Shown here one piece after another: positions 8,032 to 18,613 of a DNA stretch of 64,000 nucleotides. A program made the translations under genes and the position numbers. How positions within the stretch are numbered: the first letter of the stretch is position 1; the number at the start of each line of letters is the position of its first letter. The notes under the pieces were generated by a model. It was not told the origin of the DNA. It worked only from the letters and a program-made list of their open reading frames with translations, and searched no databases. The stretch comes from Pseudomonas sp. FP198 (GTDB lineage Bacteria; Pseudomonadota; Gammaproteobacteria; Pseudomonadales; Pseudomonadaceae). The stretch spans positions 1,505,501-1,569,500 of the forward strand of contig NZ_CP117452.1 in NCBI RefSeq assembly GCF_030687895.1. Reading direction: 5' to 3'.

Positions 8032-8634
8032 TCAGTTGGTATAGACCGGACCCACGCCTAATCCCCAGACAATGACCGTGAACGCCATGATGGCAACCAG
8101 CACGACCAGGCCGACGGCCAGCACCGAGCTGGAAAACAGGAAGCCTTCGTCCTGCGGGATGTTCATGAACGTCGGCAAACCCACGTACAGCAGGTAGACC
8201 GTGTAGCAGATCGCCGCGGTGCCGACGATCATCCCCAGCCACATGTGCGGGTAGAGCGCCGCCAACCCGCCGATGAACAACGGCGTCGCGGTGTAGGTAG
8301 CGAACGCGACACAACGGGCCAGGCTCGGGTTGGCGTCATAGGTGCGGGCCATCCAGTGGATGAACGCGCCCATCACCGCCACGCCGCCCAACATCGCGAG
8401 GTACGACATGATGGTCATCCACAGCGCGCTTTCCAGGGTGAGCATGACCGGTGGACGATTGCCGATGACCCATCCCACCTGCGTGGTGCCGATGAACGCC
8501 GACACCGCCGGGATAGCCGCGAGGATCAGCGTGTGGGTGAGGTACATGTGGCTGATGCTTTCCTCCTGATCGCCACGGATTTCCTTCCATTCTTGATCAG
8601 GGTGGGTAAAGAGCCCCACGACATGATGGATCAT
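8032..8634 (-). CDS. Yip1 family inner membrane protein
   Basis: A protein of 200 residues. The soluble N-terminus (H-V-V-G-L-F-T-H-P-D-Q-E-W-K-E-I-R) is the usual opening of bacterial Yip1-domain proteins. About five hydrophobic helices follow, for example L-I-L-A-A-I-P-A-V-S-A-F-I and L-A-M-L-G-G-V-A-V-M-G-A-F-I. ATG 8634 is preceded by AGGAGTGACTGGCT, a good ribosome binding site. No function is established for the bacterial members. It is monocistronic, with a REPIN upstream. Confidence 0.8.
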   Translation of the reverse strand: MIHHVVGLFTHPDQEWKEIRGDQEESISHMYLTHTLILAAIPAVSAFIGTTQVGWVIGNRPPVMLTLESALWMTIMSYLAMLGGVAVMGAFIHWMARTYDANPSLARCVAFATYTATPLFIGGLAALYPHMWLGMIVGTAAICYTVYLLYVGLPTFMNIPQDEGFLFSSSVLAVGLVVLVAIMAFTVIVWGLGVGPVYTN

Positions 8635-8854
8635 AGCCAGTCACTCCTTTGTTATTGCCATCGCCCCCCAACGGAGCGCCTACGGGCCAAAGGGCCGGGT
8701 AAGTAAAGGTCTGTAAGTGTGTGCGACCTTATGCCGCAGTATAGAAAGGAGTGACCGCCAAGGGGATGGGCGGCTTAGAGCAAATCGCGCTGTTCGCCGT
8801 GTTGCTAATCGCCGATGGGTCTGTGACCCTTGCGTCTGGCTGACAGGGATTTAC

Positions 8855-8982
8855 TTGTGGTGAGGGGATTTATCCCCGCTGGGCTGCGCAGCAGCCCCTT
8901 CTATCAGGTCTGGCACAGTACGGTGTACAGGCGGATTAGGGGGCGCTTCGCACCCCAGCGGGGATAAATCCCCTCGCCACAA
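8855..8982. repeat. REP doublet (REPIN), family A
   Basis: Inverted copies of the TTGTGG(T/C)GAGGGGATTTATC element, about 80 bp upstream of ttcA and in its likely promoter region. This is one of the few copies placed 5' of genes. Confidence 0.85.
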
Positions 8983-9065
8983 TAGCGTCCGTCATCAGTC
9001 TTCGCCGAAGGCGGATTTTTTGCGTAAAATGCCGGCCTTTCGTCACACCTCACGGATTTCGCGTC

Positions 9066-9890
9066 ATGGGCACTCTCACGGTCAACCAGAACAAACTGCA
9101 AAAGCGCCTGCGCCGCCTGGCCGGTGAGGCCGTCGCCGATTTCAACATGATCGAGGATGGCGACAAGGTCATGGTCTGCCTGTCCGGCGGCAAGGACAGC
9201 TACACCTTGCTCGACGTGCTGATGCATTTGCAGAAGGTTGCCCCGATCAAGTTCGACATCGTTGCCGTGAACATGGACCAGAAGCAGCCGGGCTTTCCCG
9301 AGCACGTGCTGCCGGCCTACCTCGAATCGTTGGGCGTTGAATATCACATCGTCGAGAAAGACACCTATTCGGTGGTCAAGGAACTGATCCCCGAAGGCAA
9401 GACCACCTGCTCGCTGTGCTCGCGCCTGCGCCGCGGAACGCTCTATACCTTCGCTGACCAGATCGGCGCGACCAAGATGGCCCTGGGTCACCACCGCGAC
9501 GACATCGTCGAGACCTTCTTCCTCAACATGTTCTACAACGGCTCGCTCAAGGCCATGCCGCCCAAGCTGCGCGCCGACGATGGGCGCAACGTGGTGATCC
9601 GTCCGCTGGCCTATTGCAGCGAGAAGGACATCCAGGCCTATTCGGATTTCAAGCAGTTCCCGATCATTCCCTGCAACCTGTGCGGTTCCCAGGAAAACCT
9701 GCAGCGCCAAGTGGTCAAGGAGATGCTCCAGGAATGGGAGCGCAAGACCCCGGGCCGCACCGAGAGCATTTTCCGGGGCCTGCAGAACGTCATTCCGTCG
9801 CAACTGGCGGACCGCAACCTGTTCGACTTCGCCAACCTGCGCATCGACGAAAGCGCCACGCCGCGGTTCGTCAATGTGGTGAATCTCTGA
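9066..9890 (+). CDS. ttcA: tRNA 2-thiocytidine(32) synthetase TtcA
   Basis: A protein of 274 residues that thiolates cytidine 32 in certain tRNAs, using ATP and an iron-sulfur cluster. The PP-loop S-G-G-K-D-S (about residues 40-45) activates the cytidine. Two CxxC pairs, T-C-S-L-C-S (about 115-118) and C-N-L-C (about 206-209), supply the cluster cysteines. H-H-R-D-D-I-V-E-T is the family's central motif. The ATG at 9066 gives the normal length. An intrinsic terminator separates it from the following gene. Confidence 0.95.
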   Translation: MGTLTVNQNKLQKRLRRLAGEAVADFNMIEDGDKVMVCLSGGKDSYTLLDVLMHLQKVAPIKFDIVAVNMDQKQPGFPEHVLPAYLESLGVEYHIVEKDTYSVVKELIPEGKTTCSLCSRLRRGTLYTFADQIGATKMALGHHRDDIVETFFLNMFYNGSLKAMPPKLRADDGRNVVIRPLAYCSEKDIQAYSDFKQFPIIPCNLCGSQENLQRQVVKEMLQEWERKTPGRTESIFRGLQNVIPSQLADRNLFDFANLRIDESATPRFVNVVNL

Positions 9891-9912
9891 CGCTACCGAC
9901 AGCTTGCATTCA

Positions 9913-9935
9913 CGGCGCTTGCAAGCGCCGTTTTC
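9913..9935 (+). terminator. Intrinsic terminator after ttcA
   Basis: The self-complementary CGGCGCTTGCAAGCGCCG (9913-9930) is followed by TTTTC. It sits between ttcA and the Tag-like gene, so part of the transcription probably stops here. Confidence 0.75.
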
Positions 9936-9956
9936 ATTTCAACCCCAGGAGAGGGC

Positions 9957-10631
9957 ATGCGCGATTACAAGTGGCTGCACGAGTATTGTCTGAACCGCTT
10001 CGGTTCGGCGGCTGAATTGGAAGCCCACCTGCCTGTACCCAAGACCCCGGCGCAACTGCGCAAGATCAGCGATGATCGCTACCTCTCGACCATGGCGCTG
10101 CGAGTGTTTCGCGCCGGGCTCAAGCACAGCCTGGTCGATGCGAAATGGCCGGCGTTCGAAGAGGTGTTTTTCAGGTTCGACCCGGAAAAGGTCGTGCTGA
10201 TGAGCGCCGAGCACCTGGAGCGGCTGATGCAGGATGCGCGGATCATCCGCCACCTGGGCAAGCTCAAGAGCGTGCCGCGCAACGCGCAGCTGGTGCTGGA
10301 TGTGGCCCATGAAAAGGGCAGCTTCGGTGCGATGATCGCCGATTGGCCGGTGACCGATATCGTCGGCTTGTGGACCTACCTGAAAAAACACGGCCATCAG
10401 TTGGGCGGCCTGTCGGCGCCGCGTTTCCTGCGGATGATGGGCAAGGATACGTTCGTGCCCAGCTATGACGTCGTGGCGGCGCTCAATGCCCAGGACCTCA
10501 TCGATAAAGTCCCGTCCAGCCAGCGGGACCTGGCGACGGTGCAGAATGCGTTCAACCAGTGGCATGAAGAGAGTGGCGGGCGGCCGCTGAGCCAGATCTC
10601 GATGATGCTGGCTTATACCGTGAATCATTGA
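9957..10631 (+). CDS. DNA-3-methyladenine glycosylase I (Tag)-like protein
   Basis: A protein of 224 residues, opening M-R-D-Y-K-W-L-H-E-Y-C. I recognise it as a Pseudomonas protein usually annotated as DNA-3-methyladenine glycosylase I. The C-terminal half (G-G-L-S-A-P-R-F-L-R-M-M-G-K-D-T-F-V-P) resembles the helix-hairpin-helix glycosylase fold. The cysteine and histidine zinc ligands known from E. coli Tag are not evident, so this is a divergent member and its activity should not be assumed. GGAGAGG upstream of ATG 9957 is a good ribosome binding site. Confidence 0.7.
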   Translation: MRDYKWLHEYCLNRFGSAAELEAHLPVPKTPAQLRKISDDRYLSTMALRVFRAGLKHSLVDAKWPAFEEVFFRFDPEKVVLMSAEHLERLMQDARIIRHLGKLKSVPRNAQLVLDVAHEKGSFGAMIADWPVTDIVGLWTYLKKHGHQLGGLSAPRFLRMMGKDTFVPSYDVVAALNAQDLIDKVPSSQRDLATVQNAFNQWHEESGGRPLSQISMMLAYTVNH

Positions 10632-10645
10632 AACCGCGTCGCTCC

Positions 10646-10723
10646 TTTCGCGAGCAGGCTCGCTCCCACACTGGATCTGTGGTGTTCACAAATCCCCCTG
10701 TGGGAGCGAGCCTGCTCGCGAAG
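10646..10723. repeat. REP doublet (REPIN), family C
   Basis: Inverted copies of TTCGCGAGCAGGCTCGCTCC between the convergent Tag-like and DUF2069 genes. Confidence 0.85.
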
Positions 10724-10731
10724 GCGGTTTA

Positions 10732-12105
<1,374 letters not shown>

Positions 12106-12210
12106 GAGCGGGTCGCATCTTGCGTAAGGTGGCGGCTATTCTACTGTGCTGCGAGGCCCCTAGCACCTGATGGGTCGCGCAGCTGTCCACATTCAGACAA
12201 GGATCGGCAC

Positions 12211-12678
12211 ATGGCAAGGCGATTGGCGGCGGCACTGACATTCATCGGCTTTTTATTGCTCGGCGGCTGCGGCAACGATTACGGCGTGGACCAGAACGGT
12301 CAGCCAATTGCCGCGCAGCGGCTGGACAACCAATGGCTGGTGCTCAACTACTGGGCCGAGTGGTGCGCGCCGTGTCGCACTGAAATCCCCGAGTTCAATG
12401 CCTTGGCCGAACAGCTCAAGGGACGCAACGTAGGTGTCTTCGGGGTCAACTTCGATCAGGTGCAAGGCGAAGAACTCAAGAGCGCCAGCGAGAAGCTGGG
12501 CATCCGCTTCACCGTACTGGCCCAGGATCCGGCCGAGTTCTTTGATGTCCCGCGCAGTGAAGGCCTACCGGTGACGTACATCATCGATACCCAGGGCAAG
12601 GTGCGTGAACAGTTGCTGGGAGAGCAGACGGCGGCGGCGGTGATGGCCAGGCTGGAGGCGTTGCAAGCGCTGAAATGA
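12211..12678 (+). CDS. TlpA/ResA-like thioredoxin lipoprotein
   Basis: A protein of 155 residues. The N-terminus is a lipoprotein signal with lipobox L-L-L-G-G-C (Cys at about residue 20), so it is anchored in the membrane facing the periplasm. The redox motif W-C-A-P-C follows W-A-E, and the cis-proline loop is G-L-P-V-T-Y. It is likely a periplasmic thiol-disulfide reductase. ATG 12211 is chosen because the lipobox follows at the right distance. The open frame further upstream is antisense to arsC. Confidence 0.87.
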   Translation: MARRLAAALTFIGFLLLGGCGNDYGVDQNGQPIAAQRLDNQWLVLNYWAEWCAPCRTEIPEFNALAEQLKGRNVGVFGVNFDQVQGEELKSASEKLGIRFTVLAQDPAEFFDVPRSEGLPVTYIIDTQGKVREQLLGEQTAAAVMARLEALQALK

Positions 12679-12699
12679 ACTGATTGGGAATAGGCACTT

Positions 12700-12823
12700 T
12701 GTGGCGAGGGGATTTATCCCCGCTGGGTTGCGGAGCAGCCCTAAAACCAGGCAACTCGGTGTATCTGAGTTGAATGTCTAGGGGCTGCTGCGCAGCCCAG
12801 CGGGGATAAATCCCCTCGCCACA
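12700..12823. repeat. REP doublet (REPIN), family A
   Basis: Inverted copies of GTGGCGAGGGGATTTATCCC between the convergent thioredoxin-like and META-domain genes. Confidence 0.85.
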
Positions 12824-12847
12824 GGCAGAAGCTGGTTGACCTGGGCC

Positions 12848-13252
12848 TCAACCCTCTTCCAACCACCACCGCAGCGGCTTGCCCTGGGCCGGCCAGAAAC
12901 GCGTCTGGCCGATGGGCGACACGTCCCAGCGTTCGACTTTCTCCAGCGCCTGCAAGAAACGCGTCTCTTGCTCCATCAATGCCGGGGCGCAGAGTTTGCG
13001 GGTGCTGCCGATCCTACCGAAACTCAAGCGGTCGCCTTCCAGGGTGTAGGGCGCGAACCAGTGGTTGCAGCCGGCATTGCCGTAGGCACGACCGTCATCG
13101 TCGAGGGTGATGGTCAGGTGGCTGTAATCCATCAACGGCCGCTCGCCGATCCATTCGAGGATGTAGCTGCGGTTGTGTTGCAGTTGCACCGGATCGGCGG
13201 CGCAGCCCATCAGGCCAGCACCGATCAGCGTGGCCAGGACCAGATGTTTCAT
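12848..13252 (-). CDS. META/HslJ-like domain lipoprotein
   Basis: A protein of 134 residues starting M-K-H-L-V-L with lipobox G-L-M-G-C (Cys at about 16), so probably an outer membrane lipoprotein. The body shows the META-domain pattern, with G-N-A-G-C-N-H-W near the middle and L-C-A-P-A-L-M-E-Q-E-T-R-F-L-Q-A-L. ATG 13252 shares one base with the stop of the upstream gene (TGATG), so the two are coupled. Function is unknown. Confidence 0.8.
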   Translation of the reverse strand: MKHLVLATLIGAGLMGCAADPVQLQHNRSYILEWIGERPLMDYSHLTITLDDDGRAYGNAGCNHWFAPYTLEGDRLSFGRIGSTRKLCAPALMEQETRFLQALEKVERWDVSPIGQTRFWPAQGKPLRWWLEEG

Positions 13253-13686
13253 CAGGCGGCTTCCTGGCATTTCGGGCACCGGTGTTTCTCCCCGTCAGTC
13301 GTCCAGCCCAGCTCGGCAATGCGTGCGCTGGCGGCTGGTTTCTGGGCCTTGGTGCCGAGCTTGGCATCGACGGCGAACTCGAAGCTCAGTTCCCTGGCGC
13401 ATTGGTCGCACTTGACCTGCCAGGTGTGGATCGCCAGTTCACCGAACACCGGACCGGTGGTCATGGCGGTCCATTGGCCGATCGGCTTGAGCAGATGGCG
13501 AACGGTGTCGACGGTCAGGCGCATGGAAAGGTCCTTGCTGCCCTTGAGGGTGACGAGCAATATGTCGTTGGCCTGGATCGATCCGCCATTGCCGGTGACT
13601 TGGTAACGGCCCGGCGCCAGGGCACGGACCTCGGTCAAGGTGTGCTGCGGGTTCATCAGGGTGTAGCGAAAATCGTGTTCGGCCAT
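13252..13686 (-). CDS. Conserved hypothetical protein with C-terminal zinc-ribbon-like cysteines
   Basis: A protein of 144 residues that I recognise only as a conserved Pseudomonas protein. It has no signal peptide. Two CxxC pairs, V-K-C-D-Q-C (about residues 93-96) and H-R-C-P-K-C (about 137-140), could bind a metal. It is translationally coupled to the downstream META-domain lipoprotein gene. No function can be given. Confidence 0.75.
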   Translation of the reverse strand: MAEHDFRYTLMNPQHTLTEVRALAPGRYQVTGNGGSIQANDILLVTLKGSKDLSMRLTVDTVRHLLKPIGQWTAMTTGPVFGELAIHTWQVKCDQCARELSFEFAVDAKLGTKAQKPAASARIAELGWTTDGEKHRCPKCQEAA

Positions 13687-13769
13687 GGGTCCTCCAGATA
13701 GGCGCGATATGCTAGCACGGGGGCTGGCTTGGGCATCGCCTACAAGCGGGGCGGGCCGACGAAATCCCC

Positions 13770-13861
13770 CTGTGGGGGCGAGCCTGCTCGCGAAAGCGGC
13801 GGCTCAGTCGATCAATGTGTGGCTGACACACCGTCTTCGCGAGCAGGCTCGCTCCCACAGG
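13770..13861. repeat. REP doublet (REPIN), family C
   Basis: Inverted copies of the GTGGG(A/G)GCGAGCCTGCTCGC element, 8 bp downstream of the ldhA stop. Confidence 0.85.
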
Positions 13862-13868
13862 GGATGAG

Positions 13869-14858
13869 TCAGCCATCCACCAGATTTTGTGGCGAACCGG
13901 CGGCCCAGGCGGCGATGTTGTCGAGGGTAGTGGTGGCAATCGCGGCCAGTGCTTCGCGAGTCAGGAACGCCTGGTGTGCGGTCACCACGACATTGGGAAA
14001 GGTCAGCAGCCGCGCGAGCACATCGTCCTGCAACGGCAGGTCGGAGCGGTCCTCGAAGAACAATTCGGCCTCTTCCTCGTAGACATCCAGGCCCAGGTAA
14101 CCCAGCTGGCCGTTTTTCAGCGCTTCGATCAGTGCCGGTGTGTCCACCAGGCCGCCGCGTCCGGTGTTGATCAGCATGGCGCCGCGTTGCATGGTTTCCA
14201 GGGAGCGGGCGTTGATCAGGTGTCGGCTCTGGTCGTTGAGCGGGCAGTGCAGGCTGATGATCTGCGCCTGCGCCAGCAGATCGGCCAAAGGCAGGTAGCG
14301 GGCCCCCAAGGCTTCGACCTGAGGGTTGGGGAACGGGTCGTAGGCCAGCAACTGGCAACCGAAACCGGCCATGATCCGGGCGAAGGTCGCGCCGATCTGT
14401 CCTGTGGCGACTACGCCCACGGTCTTGCCCACCAGGTCGAAGCCGGTCAGGCCATTCAGGCTGAAATTGCCATCCCGGGTGCGGTTGCAGGCGCGGTGCA
14501 GGCAGCGGTTCAAGGCCATGATCAATGCCACCGCATGCTCAGCCACCGCATGGGGCGAGTAGGCCGGCACCCGGGCGATGCTCAGCCCCAGGCGCTTGGC
14601 GGCGGGCAGGTCGACATGGTTGAAGCCGGCCGAGCGCAGGGCAATCAGCCGGGTGCCACCGGCTGCGAGTCGTTCCAGCACCGGCGCGCTCAGGTCGTCG
14701 TTGATGAAGGCGCACACCACCTCGTACCGCTCGGCCAGGGCCACGGTGTCAAGGCTCAGGCGCGCCGGCTGGAACTGCAATTCAAGGCCGGCGGGTACGG
14801 CGGCCTTGCTGAAACTGTCGCGATCGTAGGTCTGGCTGCTGAATAGAATTGCACGCAT
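13869..14858 (-). CDS. ldhA: D-lactate dehydrogenase (fermentative)
   Basis: A protein of 329 residues of the D-2-hydroxyacid dehydrogenase family that interconverts pyruvate and D-lactate with NADH. The NAD-binding loop is G-V-V-A-T-G-Q-I-G. The active site has Arg in A-L-R-S-A-G-F-N, Asp/Glu in the G-L-D-V-Y-E-E-E region and His in T-A-H-Q-A-F. ATG 14858 is preceded by AGGAGG. It lies next to gacS, the same pairing I recall from P. aeruginosa. Confidence 0.92.
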   Translation of the reverse strand: MRAILFSSQTYDRDSFSKAAVPAGLELQFQPARLSLDTVALAERYEVVCAFINDDLSAPVLERLAAGGTRLIALRSAGFNHVDLPAAKRLGLSIARVPAYSPHAVAEHAVALIMALNRCLHRACNRTRDGNFSLNGLTGFDLVGKTVGVVATGQIGATFARIMAGFGCQLLAYDPFPNPQVEALGARYLPLADLLAQAQIISLHCPLNDQSRHLINARSLETMQRGAMLINTGRGGLVDTPALIEALKNGQLGYLGLDVYEEEAELFFEDRSDLPLQDDVLARLLTFPNVVVTAHQAFLTREALAAIATTTLDNIAAWAAGSPQNLVDG

Positions 14859-14924
14859 GGCGGCCTCCTGGCGCTGGGATGAACCGAGCTTAACAGCCAT
14901 TGCGCCGGTGACCATTGCGCTGGA

Positions 14925-17675
14925 TCAGGCGCTGATGCGCGCCTCGCTGGCCAGCCGGTTGATGGCCCGGTCCAGGTCTTCCAGGGCCGCGGCAGCCCTC
15001 GGGTCTTGCTGCTTGAGCAAGGTTTCGCTGCGCTGGCAGGCCGCACGCAGTTGCGGTACGCCGCAATAGCGCGTGGCCCCGTGCAGGCGGTGGACCCGTT
15101 CGATCAGGGCGTTGTGGTCGTTGGCCTCGCTGGCCTGGCGGATCGCTTCGCGGTCGGCTTCTAGGGAGGCGAGCAACATCGCCAGCATGTCCGCCGCCAG
15201 GTCGGCCTTGCCGGCGGCCAGGCGCAGGCCTTCCTCGTGGTCGAGCACCAGCAGCTCGCTGCTGCCCTGGGCATCAGCGCCCCGATCCGGGGTCTGGTTG
15301 CGCAGCGCCAGGCCGGTCCATTTGAGCACGACCTGGGCCAGCTGGCGCTCGCTGATGGGCTTGGTCAGGTAGTCATCCATGCCGCTTTGCAACAGGGCAC
15401 GCTTTTCGTTGGCCATGGCGTGGGCGGTAAGGGCGACGATCGGCAGTGGCGTGCAATGCCGCTCGCTTTCCCATTGGCGGATCGCTTCGGTGCTCTGGCG
15501 GCCATCCATGCCGGGCATCTGTACGTCCATCAGGACCAGGTCGAAGGTTTCCTTCTGCACGGCCTTGACCGCCGCGTAACCACTTTCCACCGCCAGCACC
15601 CGGGCGCCCATGTCTTCGAGCAGGGTCTGCACCAGCAGCAGGTTGGCCGGGTTGTCGTCCACGCACAACACTTTGGGCGCGCGGCTGGCCACCGGTTCAT
15701 TGGGTTCGTTGCGGGCCGGGCGCGGGTTGACCAGGTCGGAAAGCGACCGGCGCAGCTTGCGGGTACAGGCCGGCTTGGCCTGCAATTGACTGTGGGGGTT
15801 GGGCACCGAGAGATGGAACAGCGTCTGTTCGGTGGTGGGGCACAGCACCAGCACTTTGCAGCCCAGGTGCTCGAGGTCCCAGATGTGCTGGTTGAGACGC
15901 TCCGGCGGCATGTCGTTGCTGGTGATGCCGAGCACGGCCAGGTCAATCGCCTGGTCCGTCTGGTGAGCGACGGTGACACCGTTGGTCAGGTTTTCCAGGG
16001 TATTGAACGGCGTCACCTGCAAACCGCAGTCTTCCAGCTGGTGCTGCAAGGCCTGGCGGGCCAGCTCGTGATTTTCCAGAACCGCCACGCGGCGCCCCAG
16101 CAGCGGCGGGCCGGGCAGGTCTTCGGCGTCGTCGCGGGTCTTGGGCAGGCGCAGGCTGATCCAGAACTCCGAGCCTTCGCCTGGCGTGCTGTCGACGCCG
16201 ATCTCACCGCCCATCTGCTCCACCAGTCGCTTGGAGATCACCAGGCCCAGACCGGTCCCGCCGGGCTGCCGGGACAAGGAGTTGTCGGCCTGGCTGAAGG
16301 CCTGGAACAGCGCCCGCACGTCCTGGCTGGACAGGCCGATGCCAGTGTCCTGGATGCTGATGCGCAACTGCACGCTGTCTTCGTGCTCCTCTTCGAGCAT
16401 GGCGCGGGCGACGATGGTGCCTTCACGGGTGAACTTGATCGCGTTGCTCACCAGGTTGGTGAGGATCTGCTTGAGCCGCAGCGGGTCACCCACCAGCGAC
16501 AACGGCGTGTCGCGGTAGACCAGGCTCACCAGCTCCAACTGTTTGGCGTGCGCGGCGGGGGCGAGGATGGTCAGGGTGTCCTGCAGCAGGTCCCGCAAGT
16601 TGAAGGGGATGCTGTCGAGCACCAGCTTGCCGGCCTCGATCTTCGAGAAGTCGAGAATTTCGTTGATGATGCCGAGCAGGCTGTCGGCGGATTTTTCGAT
16701 GGTGCCCAGGTAGTCGAGCTGGCGCGGGGTCAGCTCGCTTTTCTGCAATAAATGGGTGAACCCGAGGATGCCGTTGAGCGGCGTGCGGATTTCATGGCTC
16801 ATGTTCGCGAGGAATTCGGATTTGATCCGGCTCGCTTCGAGCGCTTCCTTGCGGGCCAGGTCCAGCTCGATGTTCTGGATCTCGATGGTTTCCAGATTCT
16901 GGCGCACGTCTTCGGTGGCCTGGTCGATGCTGTGCTGCAACTCTTCCTGGGCATTCTGCAAGGTGCCGGCCATGCGGTTGATGCCCGACGCCAGTTCATC
17001 CAGCTCCTGGCTGCCCAGCGGTGGCAGGCGGGTTTCCAAATGCCCGTCCTTGAGCTGCGCCACGGCCTGCTTGATCTGGCTCAGCGGTCGATTGATGGTG
17101 CGGCCCATGCGCAGAGCCAGCAGCGCGGTACAACCCAGGCCGGCGGCGATCAGCAGCAGGCTGGCGAACAGGCTGCGATAGCCGCGCAGCAACATGCCGC
17201 TGTGGGACAGCTCCAGCTCGACCCAGCCCAGCAGGCGATCGGCTTCTTCGGGAATCAGTTCGCCAGCCAGGTTGCGATGCTTGCCGAACACCGGCAACAG
17301 GTAGCGTGTGGCGTCGTTGCCGGTGCGTTGCAGCAGTTGGCTGCTGTTGCCCTCCGGCGCCCGGTTGAGCATGGTCGGGCCGGCATGGGCCAGCGGTGTG
17401 CGATCGGGGGCCAGGAAGGTCACCGCGCGAACATCGGTTTGTTCGAGGGACTGGGTGGCGACGCGCTCCAGCAGCTCGATGTCCTGGCGGCTCATGGCCG
17501 GAGCGACCAGCGGTGCCAGTTGTTCGGCGATCATTTCACCGCGTTGCAGCAACTGAGCATGCAGGTCCGATTGCTGCACCCAAGTGAAATAACCGCCCAG
17601 GACCAGCGCCATCAAGGTGGTCGGCAGCAGGGTGAGCAGCAGCACACGGCCTTTGATTCCCAGTTTCTTGAGCAC
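14925..17675 (-). CDS. gacS: Hybrid sensor histidine kinase GacS
   Basis: A protein of 916 residues. GacS phosphorylates GacA, which turns on Rsm small RNAs and so secondary metabolites, exoenzymes and biofilm traits. Domains in order: helix 1 (about 12-32), periplasmic sensor, helix 2 (about 168-190), HAMP, HisKA with His294 ([12 protein letters not shown]), ATPase, receiver with Asp717 ([11 protein letters not shown]) and Hpt with His865 ([10 protein letters not shown]). The start is GTG 17675 ([10 protein letters not shown] follows), with AGGAG about 8 nt upstream. An in-frame ATG 15 bp earlier lies on top of that site. All phosphorelay residues are present, so the gene looks functional. 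Confidence 0.96.
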   Translation of the reverse strand: MLKKLGIKGRVLLLTLLPTTLMALVLGGYFTWVQQSDLHAQLLQRGEMIAEQLAPLVAPAMSRQDIELLERVATQSLEQTDVRAVTFLAPDRTPLAHAGPTMLNRAPEGNSSQLLQRTGNDATRYLLPVFGKHRNLAGELIPEEADRLLGWVELELSHSGMLLRGYRSLFASLLLIAAGLGCTALLALRMGRTINRPLSQIKQAVAQLKDGHLETRLPPLGSQELDELASGINRMAGTLQNAQEELQHSIDQATEDVRQNLETIEIQNIELDLARKEALEASRIKSEFLANMSHEIRTPLNGILGFTHLLQKSELTPRQLDYLGTIEKSADSLLGIINEILDFSKIEAGKLVLDSIPFNLRDLLQDTLTILAPAAHAKQLELVSLVYRDTPLSLVGDPLRLKQILTNLVSNAIKFTREGTIVARAMLEEEHEDSVQLRISIQDTGIGLSSQDVRALFQAFSQADNSLSRQPGGTGLGLVISKRLVEQMGGEIGVDSTPGEGSEFWISLRLPKTRDDAEDLPGPPLLGRRVAVLENHELARQALQHQLEDCGLQVTPFNTLENLTNGVTVAHQTDQAIDLAVLGITSNDMPPERLNQHIWDLEHLGCKVLVLCPTTEQTLFHLSVPNPHSQLQAKPACTRKLRRSLSDLVNPRPARNEPNEPVASRAPKVLCVDDNPANLLLVQTLLEDMGARVLAVESGYAAVKAVQKETFDLVLMDVQMPGMDGRQSTEAIRQWESERHCTPLPIVALTAHAMANEKRALLQSGMDDYLTKPISERQLAQVVLKWTGLALRNQTPDRGADAQGSSELLVLDHEEGLRLAAGKADLAADMLAMLLASLEADREAIRQASEANDHNALIERVHRLHGATRYCGVPQLRAACQRSETLLKQQDPRAAAALEDLDRAINRLASEARISA

Positions 17676-17857
17676 ACTTGTCTCCTGCATCCAGCGGTCC
17701 GATTGAGCTTTACGCGCATCCGGCGCGCAACATCTGCGCAGTGTAGCGATTTGCAGGCGCGCCTTCTTCGTAAAATTCATGTCCTCGCGCATCCCGACCG
17801 GCTGGCCATTTGCCGTGGCGATACACGGCGGTTGCCTGTCGGGAGCCGATCTTGAAT

Positions 17858-17879
17858 AATTGTTCAACTGAGAATTGTT
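17858..17879 (+). promoter_or_regulatory. Direct repeat in the gacS / two-component intergenic region
   Basis: AATTGTT occurs at 17858-17864 and 17873-17879, 15 bp apart, in the AT-rich stretch just upstream of the response regulator start. TGAGAATTGTTT also resembles part of a Fur site. It could be an OmpR-type or Fur operator. Neither is proven. Confidence 0.25.
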
Positions 17880-17890
17880 TGCAGATACTG

Positions 17891-18613
17891 ATGAATCCCA
17901 TCCCCGCTGTGCCGCCGCGCATCCTTGCCATCGAAGACGACCCCGTGCTGGGCGCTTATGTCCATGAGCATCTGGCCCGCAGCGGCTTCGAAGTGACCTG
18001 GTGCCAGAACGGCCAGGATGGCCTGGACATCGCCTGCCGGCAGGCTTTCGACGTGGTGCTGATGGACATCCTCCTGCCCGGGTTGGATGGCCTCGCGGTG
18101 CTGACCCGTTTGCGCAGGAGCCATTCGACCCCGGTGTTGCTGATGTCTGCCCTGGGCGCGGAAGCGGATCGCATCAGCGGCTTTCGCCTCGGCGCCGACG
18201 ATTACCTGCCCAAACCGTTCAGCATGGCGGAGTTGCGCGTGCGCATCGAGGCCATCCTGCGCCGAGTGGCGCTGGATCGGCGCCCGGCCGAGGTGATGAC
18301 CCCGCACCAGATGCAGGACCTGGATTTTGATGAGCAGCGCAGTGATGTACAAGTCCAAGGCCAATGGGCAGGGCTGACGCGCAGCGAATACCGTTTGCTC
18401 GACGTCCTGCACCGCAGCGACAGTGAAGTCTTGAGCAAGGCCTTCCTCTATCAGCATGTGTTGCAGCGCGGCTATGCACCGCATGATCGCAGCCTGGACA
18501 TGCATGTCAGCCAGATCCGCCGCAAGCTCAAGGCTATCGGCTACACCGCGCGAGAGCTGCGCACGGTGTGGGGCAAGGGCTACGTGTTGAGTGCCGTCGA
18601 TGAAGTGGTCTGA
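17891..18613 (+). CDS. OmpR-family response regulator, PirR-like
   Basis: A protein of 240 residues. The receiver domain has acidic pocket E-D-D and phospho-acceptor Asp59 (V-V-L-M-D-I-L-L-P-G-L-D-G), then L-P-K-P-F with the conserved lysine. The winged-helix domain is at the C-terminus (M-H-V-S-Q-I-R-R-K-L and W-G-K-G-Y-V-L). ATG 17891 gives M-N-P-I-P-A-V-P-P-R-I-L. It overlaps the following kinase gene by 14 bp. In P. aeruginosa the pair beside gacS is pirR-pirS, followed by the siderophore receptor pirA. Here no receptor follows, so the target is open. Confidence 0.85.
   Translation: MNPIPAVPPRILAIEDDPVLGAYVHEHLARSGFEVTWCQNGQDGLDIACRQAFDVVLMDILLPGLDGLAVLTRLRRSHSTPVLLMSALGAEADRISGFRLGADDYLPKPFSMAELRVRIEAILRRVALDRRPAEVMTPHQMQDLDFDEQRSDVQVQGQWAGLTRSEYRLLDVLHRSDSEVLSKAFLYQHVLQRGYAPHDRSLDMHVSQIRRKLKAIGYTARELRTVWGKGYVLSAVDEVV

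Noticed and set aside
14925..17867. gacS starting at 17867 or at ATG 17690
   Set aside because: GTG 17675 has an AGGAG site at the right distance and matches the known family N-terminus. The longer starts run through the promoter region.
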